NCBI GenBank assembly: GCA_963693285.1
Contig: OY848922.1
Span: 5,506,923 to 5,570,922, forward strand
DNA length: 64,000 bases
Direction: 5' to 3'
From: Xestospongia muta
Lineage: Eukaryota; Porifera; Demospongiae; Haplosclerida; Petrosiidae
Shown here piece by piece: positions 35,901 through 50,900 of this stretch (within the stretch, counting starts at the first letter, position 1; each line of letters opens with the position of its first letter). Position numbers and translations under genes: made by a program. The notes below the pieces were generated by a model. The model made no database searches and was not told where the DNA came from. It saw only the letters and a list, made by a program, of their open reading frames with translations.

Positions 35901-38900
35901 GAAACTCACTAAGAGTAGACAGTAGCTGCTCATTCTTAAATTCTAATGACTCATAGCTATAGATTACTTTTCTCACACCCTTAATCTTATCATAGCAAGT
36001 GCCAATGATCATAAAAAGTGGTAAGCTTTTCTTTCCTTTTACAACAATAGCATTTTTAGAAGAAACTATTGAACGTACAAAATGCTCTATCAGCTCTAGG
36101 TTGGTCATCTGTAACTCACTGGGTTGATTGAGCAACTTACCATTCAGAGAGTAGCAAAACTGAGGCTTTTCAAAAAGGCTTTCTGTTAACTTTGTACAGA
36201 TTATATTTATAGTATTGCCACGAATAAATGCTCGTGATACATCAGCAAATTGTGGCTGGCCACCACTATCAAGAACATTTATCCATGTGGCTTTGTGGCG
36301 GTTTTGTGTTGTCTTTTGTTCTGCCAAAATTTTTGTTAATTCCTTAGAATATTGATCACGATCTGGATTGGTATTGTAAGCTGAAATTGCTCTAGCAGGG
36401 CTGTTGCTAGAAACTACACGTGTAGCTTCGTCAGATGACATCGTTGCACTATTTAAAGACATATGATAGCTATTGAAATCTTTGGTTTCCTTCTTTGTTT
36501 GGCTGTATTTTGTGGATGTAACAATATCTGTATCCAACTCTTTCGAATCATATTCTGATTTGGTTGATGTTATAGCAGTAGGCAACAGTGAAGCAGCATT
36601 GTGACCTTCTACTTTTTGTTTAGCTGATTCACTAATGCTAATGCTGGTTTCATCAGTTCTCAACCATTGGACTGATTCTGTAGATAAAGATTTTCCACTA
36701 GCATCTTCTGAAATAGGATCATCGGTTTCTTGTTGTGAATCTTGCTCTAGTGCATGAATTGCATCTGAGAGCATCCTTAGAAAGTCAAGACTGGTAACCT
36801 TTTCCCATATCTTTCCTTCATTGCATCCAACAACCCTCTCTAACGCTCGTATAGGTCTTGTTGCTAATGCTGTACTGTTGTGAAATTTAGGTGCATTCCA
36901 GTTGAACAGAAGTGACTTGAATGCTGTTTTACCAACACATGGTGGTCCCATAAGAACAAGTCTCATGTTAGTCAGTCGAACATTGCCTTTGTGGACTCCA
37001 CGTTTGAAAAGCCGTTGTAATGCTGTAGCAAAGAAAATCAAAGGATATTAGATTACTGTTAGAATAATGTATTGTGCTAGTAGTATGTTAGCATACTAAT
37101 CATATTAGTAACATAAGGTTCACAATCTTCTACTGTATTTTTGATACAAAAGATATTAATAAATATATATTTGTCTTAAGATTGAAGATTATCATTAAAT
37201 TGACTACAGAATATTAGCCTATAGAGATGTCTGCATACAGAAATAGAAGAAAGTACAGTATTGTTTGTTAATTAAGAAGCCTCCCTCAAATATACTTCCA
37301 AATTTTAATTGTAATATCTTAATTTGCTAATTGCCATAACTTCAAATTCTGTACTTCTATGTCCCCTCAATTGGAACATACTGATCTATGTTTTAGTATG
37401 GTCACATATATATGTTCTACAATAATATAAATTATACAAGGAAAATGAAGTTTGTTGTGATGTGCATAGTAGTTAATTGTTACTAATTATCAAATACATA
37501 CCTTCATCTATTATCAGTTTTGCAGTGTTTCGATAGCCTCTACTCTGAGCTAATTCAGCTGGAGTTCTACCATCCTAAGTGGAGAATGAATATATTAATG
37601 GGAAACCAAAGATAATGCGTAAATTAATATAAAATATAAATGTATATATTATATATACATGAAGGTTGTAGCAAGCAAGTTAATCTTCTTGTAACAAGAG
37701 AAAAAGTGCATTTGTTACTCATATGAGTTGATAAGTAAGTCATCAATGTACAATCAGTTTATTGAAACACCATCACATCGTATATAAATGTCAGAATATA
37801 TGCAATACATAGTTTATGACTTAAACAAACTAATCAACTGTTAAAAATAGTGTTGTTCAAGGACAAGTACTATAAATAGAAAAAATAATACTGTTATAAT
37901 GAAAAGTTATTCCTTACATTAGGTAACAAGATTATATACATAAGAATTAACTAAATGGCTGCTTACATAGCAATTAAAAATTGATTTTTGACGAGATGGA
38001 ACTAGGCCGGGTTTGTTATAATGCGATTACATCATTGTGAACATGTGTAACTGCCTCACTACCATTGTAAGAAAATAGTATGACAATAGACTAAATCTAG
38101 AGAGCCAATAAAAAATGTACGTATGAGCATGTGACCGTAGAGTTGTTACGATTAAATATTTATGAATTAACGCCCGCACAATTAAAATTCATGGACACTT
38201 TTAAATAGAAGTTTTGTGCAAAGAAAAAGAAAGAATATATAGCTGCTAAGATAACCAAGCCATTAAGAACTCTTACAGGAATTTGAATAGTATGATGGAA
38301 CATCATGAAAGATCTGTCCTGTTCATTCATGTGTGGGCGTGGTTTCTGAGTGTTTTAAAAATAGTAACAACTCAGTGATTCTGGATTTAGGAAAGTAAAT
38401 ATTTACGTGTATGTTGCACGCTCCTATTTTGCATTTAATTCATTATCTGTTGGAAAGTGTAGAGAATATATAATATGTTCCATGATGTCTGGATGTATAG
38501 AAACAATATAAGATCTTTATCTCCAGTTTAATAGAAGCTCTTAGCTTTAAATTTGGCTGATGTTTTTGAGTTCAGGTGAGATATTGCATTGTTGTTATAC
38601 ACCACAGAGCATCTTTATCCCTCTCTTGTCAGATTAATATTGATATACTATTAATAAGTGTAGAAAACAAATCTGATAAAGGTATATATCAAAATTAAAG
38701 CACTAGACATCAAAATATACCTTTAATGGATTTAAAGCAGACATCATGATTTTATCATCTAAGTTTAATATACTCCCCTTTCATGACTTTTGAAACTAAT
38801 GATAATCTTCTTCATCAACTTGTTACAAATTCTACTGACTCGACTAATAGCAATAAATTGGTCCTATTCAGCTTATTCCACTGCATTAATAATAATGTTC

Positions 38901-41900
38901 ATAAAGTTGTGGAATTTTGTTTATGAATATAATTTTTGTGTTAATTTGTTATTTGTATACATATACTTTGTCTGGCTGCTTTTAATGCAGTTGTAATTAT
39001 AGATAAGACTCTTTAAAAGATGAAACAATTAATTATTTGCTATACTATAAACTTAAGGTTCTGATTGAGTTTATGAAATTATGTATTAAATTTTATTGTG
39101 AAAAGAAATATGCAAGAAGAAAAAAATTCTACTAGTGTATGTAGAAAAGACATATAAGAAATCATGCCCACACAAAAGATACAACAGTATTTCAAAATAC
39201 ATCTGTGATTTTTATGAGTCTTTTTGCTGTGAACATATTTGAAGGTATAGTTACTTATTATAATACAATGTATTAAAACAAAGAACATTATTGTAGATAT
39301 TGTTACAGAGTCATTTAAATAGTTAGATATACATTATGTTAGAAGATTTCTTATTAGCTGTGTTCTTAGTCATGTAGGATGAGAGTGGGATGTTTCAAGT
39401 TATGAAGTTAATCTTAATTGTGGTCAGTAAAGGAAGAGTGCAATTAATTCTCTTTCAAATTGCATATCAAAGAATAACTGATGGCAAGTATTTTCTTAAG
39501 ATTTATTGTAAACATTACAACTATTCCTTATTGGGACAATCTTCATTAATTATGTTAAATCCATTAGCAATTGTACAAACACTCCTGCATGACATAAATT
39601 AAATGCATTAAACTATAAAACACATAATGTTACCTTCTTCTTCACTACTTTTTTACAAGAAACTATATCCATGCTGATAATAAGTATAGGCTTATATTGT
39701 AGATTTTTTTATTATTAAAATTAGGAAAGTAATTACTCATCTTAATAGTAAAGGCAATCAATGCTGCTATTCTGTTGCCCACAAAATGAATAGCTCCCAT
39801 CATAAGGTGTGACTGTTATTTTAACTGCTGTCATGACAATGAAATATTGACCAAAACAAGCTTATAAGAATCTATATATACTTAATAAATCAAATGAAGT
39901 TAACAAAAAAGCTACACTATGACTAACAATGAAATATTTGATGGAAAAGGAATGTTGGTAGCTTATTGCTGGTGACAAATGATACTTGAGCATTTTGTTT
40001 CTACAGATCATCCAAAACTATATATATATATATATATATATATACAGTGTTATAATATGTTAAACTTATTCTTAGGTAATTTGGTACATTGAACACATCA
40101 GGTACATAATTGAAGTGATTATGCCAGTCTTCACATTTAACAAACAATAACAAATAGCACAAAAGAATATTTTCACTGATCAATAATAATATTTTAATAT
40201 CATACTTAGGATATTATTTATAATCTATGACTACTTGATGTAATCACACTGTGATCTTTCATACCTTATTAACAACAGTAATGTCAGCACCATTAGTAAT
40301 TAATATTTTGATAATCTCTGGATGATTATAGCAAGCTGCAAAATGTAATGCAGTCCAGCCATCCTGTAGTAATAAAACAACGAAGCAGTACAAATTCAAT
40401 GAACACTATAAAGATAAATTTCAACTCAATGTATTAATAACACATAATACATTTTTCATTTTAATAATTTCACTTAAACATCCACTATGTTATATTGTCA
40501 ACATGGTACAATTATTATAAAGTTATGTTCATGTATATATACCTACTAAATAATCAACTCTAGACTAGTATGCTACATTACTAAACTCTTAACAAACCAA
40601 TCTAACTAAACACAGGAATAATTAATATAATCGTGCCAGAGAACCTCTGCTACTTTTAGGAATATAAAGAGGATATCAAATATAAGATCACAGTTATGAA
40701 AGCTGTAGCTACACTAGTAACTGTTTATTGACAAGACTATAGTTCAAGCTAAATGCTTGAAGAAATCTTTTTATAAATGAATTAAAACAAAAACTAAGCG
40801 TACCATATTCCACCCAATTTCCTATAGAGTAAAATAAAACTACCCTTAACTGATGATTTGCAGCTTTCTCTTCATTCACTCAGTAATGTCATAATTACCT
40901 ATGCTTTTATTTCACATGGAATACTTCCCAATCTAGCTATAGGTATTGAATGTTTAGTCCCAACAATTTTTACAATATTTTGTGTAATTGCTTTATTGTC
41001 CCATTCCACAACTACCTAATAAGCCTGTAAACTTAACAAGTACCAACTGACAGATATGTATACCATCATAGAGGTATAAAAAGGGGGGCAGGAGAGGTTG
41101 AACCACCCCCCCCCCATTCAAAATCAAGGGGGCTAAGCTCCCCCTGGTTTGTACTCAAGACTATATACATAATAACCACTTGACTGAAGTGGTTTTGAAA
41201 CTGACATTATTAGGTTATTAAAAATTATACCAACTTATTTTGTGGCAACAAATTTGTGTGTTTTTGCTCTCTATTGTCCAGATTCTTTACTAATCTCAAC
41301 CTTCAACCAATAAATAACTCTATCATATTAAGATGTTACCACTAGCTCTGTTATAGAATTCTATTCCCATGCTGAGCTTGGACATGTAATTTCCAATACT
41401 GAAAACTCTATTTAATCAAATTGTTTTTAATCAAATTGTATTATAACATGATAAACTTATTCTAAGGTTAATTTGTTACATTGAACACACCAGGTACATA
41501 ATTGAAGTGATTATGCTAGTCTTCACAATTAACAAAAAATAACAAATAGCACAAAAGTGTATTTTCACTGATCAATAATAACATTTTAATATCATACTAG
41601 GTATATTATTTATAAAATATGACCATTTGATGTAATCACACTGTGATCTTTCATACCTCATCAACAACAGTAATGTCAGCACCATTACTAATTAATATTT
41701 TGATTATCTCTGGATGATTATTGGTGGCTGCAATATGTAATGCAGTATGGCCATCCTGTAGCAATAAAACAAAAAAGCAGTACATATTCAATGAACACTA
41801 TAAAAATAAATTTCAACTCAATGTATTATTAACATATAATACATTTATGATTTTAATAATTTCACTTAAACATCCACTATGTGATATTGTTAACATGGTA

Positions 41901-44900
41901 TAATTATTATACAGTTATGTTCATGTATATATACCTACTAAATAATCTACTGTAGACTAGTATACTACATTACTAAACTCAAACCAATCTATCTAAACAC
42001 AGAAATAATTAATATAATTGTGCCAGAGACCTCTGCTACTTTTATGAATATAATGAGTATATCAAATATAAGATCACAGTTATGAAAACACTACCTACAC
42101 TAGTCACTGTTTATTGACAAGACTATTGTTCAAGCTAAATGCTTGAAGTAATCCTTTTATCAATGAATTAAAGCAAAAACTAAGTTTTCAATATTCCACA
42201 CAATCTCATATAATGATAATGAATTGATTAGAGACAGTGAAAACTATGTAATTAAGTATGTATTTCAGATAGGGGAGTTATTATAGAAGAAATGCAAAAC
42301 AGTAAGTTTTCATTTGTATTTGTGGTTATTGATGTTATACAATTAACAGTCTAGTCTATCTTTTACAAACGATAACATAACGATAACTCATTTTCAGTGA
42401 TTTATTCAAACTTGAATATGTGTATATTATATACATATTGTTAAAAGGCTAGCAGTAGAAAAGTGAAAACTATTATTTGGATTATAACAGAAGAAAGTTC
42501 AGTAAAGAATATATATAAAGATAAAATTTCTTGAACTTTGGATAACACATATCAAAGAGTGTCTTCATAAGTTTTATGTGCCAAATTTAGTAGTATTGAT
42601 CTAATGAATTAAAATTACTATTGTGATATCTCTTTTCATTTAATGACAAACTGTATACCTGCAAATGCTAATAATGTTAAAGGTATCAATTAATGTGTGT
42701 CTTGACAGTAGAGATGACCTCTTAGTAAACTTTATTAAATTTATTAAATTTATTAAAAAAATTCAGAAGGCTCTATTCTACCTTATATTTGTTTTGTTAA
42801 GTCATTCACTCAAACTTTATGTGGTGTTCTGATATTATATTTTCATCCTCTGTTTAAATATTAGCTGTTTTATATACTAAATCCTTATACTCCTATTAGC
42901 TGATAGTCAATCCACCAATACACTTTACAAGTTACTGCATTTATGGATAAATGCAGCTAAACCATTTCCAATTAACAGGTACAGCTAAAGCGATGTAACA
43001 CATATATATCATGAGAGGTAGACCATCTAGATAGCAAACTAAAGACTTAGCAGTATCATTATATCATTATGGATAGAGCTGTGCTTTGGGATTAAAAATT
43101 TGTACTGTGCACACAAAGAGTTATAAGTGTTTAAAAATTCCAGTGTACAAGTCATAATGAAATTAAAATTGATCTTGGCTAAAAAAAAAGGTTAACTGAG
43201 CATACAAGAATTTGTGGATAGACAATCACCTTTATGACAGGTCAATATATCTGCTTGGCTCAGTTTAATTGTAACAAAACAGCTTTTTCTTCCCAGGAAT
43301 TATTGTAACTTTCATGAATAACTTGCTTAAATTTGTTTCTTCCTTCTCTGCTAACACTATGTAAGTAGCTTCTAATCTTCAAAATAAAGTTAATCAATGT
43401 TGTTATTCTTTTGCAAAATCAAGGGCATGGTTCCTATTATGAGGCTGTGACTGTCACTTCAGATGCAGTTGTGATAAAAATTGGACCAAACAAGGTTAGA
43501 AAAATCTATCTGTATTTAATCATACTAACAAGGTCAATCAGAAGCTAAACTGAGTAATAACCAATTATTTTTTTGAAAAAGAATACTGATAAGTTATTAT
43601 ATTGTTACAGTATATTTTAGAAAATCGTTAAGTGTTCATGATCAGGATAATTACATTTATAGGTTGTCATTTTTGTTGGGAGTAAGTTATATAAATGAAG
43701 TTTGTTTGTTGCCCTGAAAAACCACATAAAACTATAAAATTAAATAATATGAAGTGAACATGCTCTTATATATATAGAGAGAGAGAGAGAGGAAGAGAGA
43801 GAGGGAGACTTATACAATTGGATATGGTAGAGTTTATTTCAAATTGAGTAAATAAGTCAACCCAATGCTTTTGTCTAAACAGGTGTGTCAAAGATCTAAA
43901 ATTTTGTAGTATAAACTCATATTATAGTACTTTATAGTTGCCTAATATTGTATGTTTCTAAAAAAACATATCTGCAAAGTATGTAACAGTTGACATGAAA
44001 AACGACATTTGATTTTCTCATTTTGGAGATGGTGTAAAACTATACATATACAGAGCTATGACTTGATGAAAGCAGTCTTAGGTTAATCTGGTACATCTGA
44101 ATTTCAAGTACATAACTGCATTACATTATGTCAGAATGCATAGTTAAAAGTAATACAAATAACACGAAAAATAGTTGTTTTTCATGATTTATGTATAAAT
44201 ACATCAACTCTGTGATTTAAAATGTCTTAATATTAATGGTTTTAAGTGTATGGTTACATTAAATGTGTTAAAACATGTGTTGTAAACAATGTAATAATTA
44301 TCATAGATCTTTGCATAAGACATATGAAAGAGTGTTTTCATAAGTTTTATATGTCACATTATGGGTAATGACAGACTGTATACTTGCAACTGCTAATTAT
44401 GTACTTGTGTTGTTCTAGACTAATGCATTGATATATCTTTGTTCATAAATAATGCAAGTATACTATGTATTCTCACTTTATTAATTACTGTCATATCTGC
44501 TCCTTCCTCTAATAAGAACTCAGCAACGTTGAGATGTCCATCCATACATGCTAACATCAATGGAGTATTCCCATCCTAAAGAATCATAGTTATGATGTAA
44601 AATTGGCTTATTTAAGAGAAGAATTGCATGTAAAAAGTTGTGCATCAATAATATTGATGATAAATGTAATTCCATCTTTCAGATTTTAATGTAATTTAAG
44701 TAGTACATGACAAATGTCTTTCAATGAAGAATTATATCACAAAGGAAGTAAAGAAGTTGACATGTTTTGATAAATTGTATTGCATTGCAGTATGGTGAAT
44801 AGTCACATGATTTCAATAACCTCAAGTTATGAAGTATTGTTACTAACTGTATACAATAAATTCACACATGTACCAAAGCAAAATAACCATTACTGTGCAC

Positions 44901-47900
44901 ACTAATTAAACCAAATCAGAGAAGTAATTGAATTGTAAAGAAGCATAAAAATTGATGCTAGGTGTTGAGGTTATTATCAACCAATACAAAATAATATTAA
45001 TGACAAGAATGGCAATTATGTTTCACAAACTTCCTTTAAAGAAGAACATTCATTTTCATATCAATTTTCAAGATACTACTATTAGAGATTTTACAATAAA
45101 ATAAGTAACTTATTGAGAGCTTGCTGAAGTTTATTGCTTATAGAAGAAATACTTTATTTGATTAATGTAGAATCATTCATAAGTATAATTTTTCTATAAC
45201 ACTTTTTATAATCAGATAGAACAATTTTACAAATTAATTCAAAGTGTTCATGATCGGACCTTATTTAATTTAAATTCATTTTTGATCTCAAAAGACACAC
45301 ACAACAACAAAATAAAATAATTAAATATGTACATGACCAACAAAATGTACATGATCAAAAATAATAGTTGGTAGTCAATATTGTTGCACAAATTTTGTAT
45401 TAGAAAGTAATATTACTGTACTTCCTAGATATCAAATTGTATGTTTTAACTAAATATAGCTGCACTTTTAGCTAAAAATGTGGATTTGTTTCTTAATTGT
45501 AAGCATGTAACAGTTAACGTGAATAAAATGCTTGAGTCTTTTGTTTTTGCATATAACAAACAAGCACACATACACAATGCACATTTTATAACGGTAAAGT
45601 ATCATAAATCCTTCAAATATTGTTTAATTCAAACATCCAGCTCTCTTTTATACTTTCTGTAGTCACGATTACAATTATTTTATATATGTATATATATGCA
45701 TCAGTCATGTGTCGTTGTCATGATAGTACAAATATTATCCAGTTATGTTCCTATATATTTACTATATAATGTGCTGTAGACTTAATATATGACATATACT
45801 AAACTTTTCTAAAAAACAATATGTATAAAATAGTTAATTATTAATACAATTGTGTTATTGAACCTCTGCTAGTTTTAGGATTAGAAAGTGTACATCAGAT
45901 ATAAGGAGATGGATTGTCAATACTATAGTTACATTATTGAGCCACTATAGACAAGACTGAAGTAGGTAATGCAGTAATTATTCCAAAAAGATATTAAAAA
46001 CCAAGCATTTATATTCAATGAGAGCTCCTATGAATAACAACATAAATTTGGCTTAAGATGAATTGATTATTAAGTGAGAAAATTATATATAATGTTTCAT
46101 CTAGTGTGTTTATGTAATAAATGTACCTCCCCTTTCACCAACTTTAATAAAGACTTAGTTTAATGTTATCTATTCTATACTTGAACTACATATCTGACAT
46201 CATCATGTAATACAGTTTATTTTAACTCATATTCTATTCTCCAATTTCAAAGCAATAATAGTAATGTTTATAAAAGGTGTGGCATTTCAAAGCAATAATA
46301 GTAATGTTTATAAAAGGTGTGGCATTTTTGTTTGAATGTATTTGTTGTGCTCAGTTCTCATCAACAAATGTGTAGTTCATCTGTATGTTGTTAATGTACT
46401 TGTAATTGTGGATAAGACCATGATAAAATCAAACATTTTGTCTAATTATTGCTGTACTAAGGTCAAGGTACTGAATGAGTTTATAAAATTGTGTATTACA
46501 TTTTATTGTACATGTGTACTGAATGATGTAAAATGAGAAAGCAATTCTATCAGTGTATGCTGAAAAAACATACAATAAATTTATGTTGATACACAAGCTA
46601 TAACAGTCTGTCAAATTAGATTATATGTCACTTAATTTTGTTATATTTCAATTATACATTGTATTAATTTATAAAACAGTGTATTGGCTTTGAAAAAAAT
46701 TTAAAAATTATTACCATAGCAATGTAAATAGTCAGATATGGCACTATATTATATCATTTCTTGTTAATTGTATTCATAGCGATGTAGGATAAAAGGACGA
46801 TGTGACTATTATTATAACTCAACATTATTACAGGGATTAATAGAAGAGATAGGATTTTTTTGTGATTGTGTGCATGTGTATAAAGTCTAGAAGTACATGG
46901 AGAGTATTAGGAAAACTTTTCTCTATGTATACATAGATTCAGCTGAGCCCATTATCAATTATCTGCACTGGTGTTTTGGGTCTACATGAGGATCACCCTG
47001 TAGCATGTGGTCTTATGCACAATCATCCTATAGCTACGTGGTGTATTGCACAATTGTCATATAGCCTTCTGGTCTCTTGCAAACTTGCCCTATACAGCTA
47101 TATGGTTGTAGTGACTGCTTATGAATATTATTATAATTGTTTATTATGTGGAACCCACAAGAAATAGTATTAAATTGTGTACGTAGACTGAAAAATGTTC
47201 TTCTTTAGTATATTCCTGAAGAAACCCAATGGATGCCATCTCACTCTTGTTACTGGAAAACTATTTTATTTCCAACACCATCCATGGTGTGGAGAAGAAA
47301 GAGCTATCTTTTTAAACATTTGTGGACATGATACTCATTGTTTGGCTCGTGATTTCTTTTTCCGAGAGCCCCTGATAAATGCAAAATTCATTAGTGATTC
47401 CCCGGGCAAATCTAACATGTTAAAACTAAAAGATACTCACCTACAAGTCTCCTGTTACAGATGCAGAAAAAATATCTTGTGTCCTTATCTCAATGCTCAA
47501 ACACAAGCTGTTATAATTGTAAAAAGCAAGGACATTTGGCCCGTGTTTGCAAAACAACTCTTAGACAAACAGCAAATTTTATGGAAGATGAAGAACAAAT
47601 TTCTGAGAATGCTGCTGGCAGTGATATATACAATTTCTTTTCTATCTCTCAGTCTTCTGTAAGATCATTTATTGTGTCCTTGTTGATCAACAAGAAGAAG
47701 CTGAGAATGGAGATTGATACTGGGGATGTGATGTCTGTGATGGGGCAGAAAAGTTTAATCAACTTTGGTCTGGTGATGATCAGCCTATCTTAAAAAGAAC
47801 AATGTAAGAATTCATACCTATACAGGACAGGAGATAAAACCTTGTGGTAAAGTTGTAGTTGAAGTTAGTTATAACTATAATGTTGTATCACTGTTATCCC

Positions 47901-50900
47901 TCCTGCTACCCTATAGCGGTTTTTTCGAGGGGGGTTGTGGTTTTCCTGGTTAAGAAACAAACCAAGTAATATTTGCCCAGGAAAGTTAATTAGATGCAAT
48001 GTACCACGCCCATTCATGCGTACACGTGGTTGCACGCACGTCATCACGTTGTTGGCCAGTTTCTTCGTTTTATCCAGTAAACACCTTAGCTTTTCACTGT
48101 CAATATCAAACTTCAAAATACATCGAATTTCAAGCCCCTTGTTGTAGATCAGCCGAGTAGCACTTTGCACCAGTCACTGTACAATGAATTGCTCCTCCAC
48201 ATCACAGAAACAAAGAACAGATGGAGGAGATTTTCTTTGGAATCTGACCTACTACACCAGTATCTGATTTCAAGACTACAACTGCAAAAATATCATGGAG
48301 TTGTCAGTTTCTCTCTGGCACTCAAGTTGTTCCCCAAATTTAACATCCCAGATCCCTTTGTACTGGTGGTAGCCTCATAACATGGCTTAAATTTCAAAGT
48401 ACGCCATTTGTACACCACGTGTATAAGGGGTGTGGTTTAGATGAGATCGCTCGACCACAATATTTTTAACATGAACCAACCAAATTTTTTGAACTCCACG
48501 AAATTTTGCCCCGGAAAAAAACCCGCTATACAGTAATCAAAAATTTACCGACGCCTAGAAGTCTCTCTGATTATCTTTTGATTCAATTGTTGACTTGGTG
48601 AAGGAGCATTATAGCCCAAACCATCAGTAGTTGTCCAGTATTTTAAATATAATTTAAGGCTACATCAGCCAGGTGAGACAATGGCAACCTTTATAGCTGA
48701 GCTGAGACAACTATCCAAATTTTGTGAATATGGGGAGATGTTTGATGACATACTACGTGATTGTTTAGTGGGTGGTATTCGACAGCTGAGTATTCAACGA
48801 TGACTGCTGGCTGAACCCACCCTAACTCTGAAACCTATTCTCGAACTGGTACTTGCAAAGTAGTCAGCATAGAAGGATGCAAAAGATATTCAGTGCTAAA
48901 AAGCCTACTTGTTACCGTTGTGGAGGAAACCACTTAGCACCAAGTTGCAGATTTAAAGACTCTGTTTGTCATGGTTGCAACAAGAAGGGGCACCTGATCA
49001 GATGTAGAAATGCCCAAAGGATGCCAAACAAGTCAAGTACGAACATTAACGAGGTGGTTAAAGACCCCATTTCTCAATTGTATATGTTACCCTCAAGTAA
49101 GACAAAACCATTAAAAACATTGGTTAATATTGATGGCAAAGAGGTTGAGATGGAGATTGACAAAGCAGCGTCAGTGCCAGTGATGACACGCAAGAGTACA
49201 AGAGGCTATGTAGTCTAAAGAGTAGGCCACCATTACATGCAGCAAGAATAAAATTGAAGACGTATACCGGAGAGAGATGATTAAAATCTATGGACCTTTT
49301 GAAGTGGTGGTAACCATCAATGAGAAGAAGAGAGATTACCATTAGTTATTGTAGAGTCTAAAGGACCTAATCTACTCAGAAGACCATGACTGGTACCATT
49401 TGCATTTCATTCAAAGGTAGACAAGCTTCCTGTTTTAAAAATTATTATAATTCTTGAATACTATATATTTCATTGAATGTTATTGTCTCTAATATTATAC
49501 ATTGCATATGTCTTAAGCCATCTTCAAATGTATTAGTGTAAAGGACTTCATAGGATTGTATCATGTCAATGATATCAAGATGGACACAATTGTTGCTGTA
49601 ATAAAAGACAAGATTCTTTCATTAAATCTGAATCTATCAATGTGTAGGAGGCAGTGTTATGACCATGCAGGTAATAAGAAAAAAGCTGCTGCAAAAAATT
49701 AAGGCTATTGAGCCCAAAGCCCTTTACCTACACTGCTATGGTCATAGTTTGAACTTGGCTATGTCATGTACTATCCATACTGATTCTAACCATCTGGTCA
49801 ATGTCTGGTGCATGTGATCATGCTTTAGAAATTTGTAAGCTTGTAAAATATTCTCCAAGAATATTAAAATGAAGAGGAGTTGACACCACATGTTCATGAC
49901 CTTCGCACTTTTTGTCCGTCCAACTCACTGGACTGTAGCTCATTTTAAAGTATTCATTGAAATTATCTCTCACTTTCTGCCACATGGTAGGAATTAGTGA
50001 CTGTTGTTCAACAATCTGAAGTAAAAGCTCAAATTAATGGTGTTACAGCTATAATAAAATAGTTCAAGTTTGCGTTCTGCCTAATGCTAGTTGAGCGTGT
50101 CCTAAAACATACCGACAATCTGAGCAAGATATGCAAGCTACAAATATGTCAGCAATTTTAAGCTCAGCAAGTAAGTAAATTGTGTGTTGATACCCTTAAA
50201 ATGAGAGATGAATGAAATTTTGATTTCTTTTCAGATAATTGCAGACCCTGGCTGAATTAGATGTAAATGATCCTGTGCTTGTGTGTCCTCGCAAACTACC
50301 TAAGCATTATGAAGAATGTCAAGAGGAGCCACATGTTCATAGTTGTCCTAAGTCCTACTATCACTCATTGTATTATAAATGCCTTGATGTCTCCACTTCT
50401 GCAATCAAAAGCAGGTTCCATCAAAAAGTTTTTTCCGTCCACTGCAATTTACAGCAATTACTGGTGAAAACATTGGAAAAAAGATTTTTCAAATGAGCTT
50501 ATGATGATCACAGAGCTATACAGCTCTGATTTCAACAAATCTGATCTAGAAACACAATTGAAGATTTTTAGTTCAATTGATATTCAACCAAGTGGAAGAT
50601 TTTTGAATAATGATGACATTCACCAGCACTTCAAATCATTGCCTGACTCTCAAATCAGATACCTAAATCAGGTAGTTTTGGTTGTCAAGTTCATCCTTCT
50701 AATGTCCAGTACCAACGCCATCTCTGAAAGGAGCATTTCTGCTGTGTGGAGAATAAAAACTTATCTTTGTACAATGATGACACAGCAAAGAATGAATAAT
50801 ATCATCATACTACATATTAACAAACATTTAACTGACACAGTTAATCATAAAGAAATACTAAATAACTTTATCACTACTAATGATGAATGTCGTAAACATT

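Noticed and set aside
38790..39602. Frames rich in Ile, Leu and Phe that look like membrane segments
   Set aside because: AT-rich intron sequence translates into hydrophobic residues; the paralogous intron at 46.2-46.8 kb does not keep the frames.
46992..47105. Regular repeat considered as a CRISPR-like array
   Set aside because: Units are degenerate, there are no distinct spacers, and it belongs to a retrotransposon flank in a eukaryote.
48165..48380. Frame with LKLFPKFNIPDPFVLV in the MITE, resembling a C2-domain strand
   Set aside because: Too short and interrupted in the second copy (5074-5256); similarity to a C2 domain is only suggestive.
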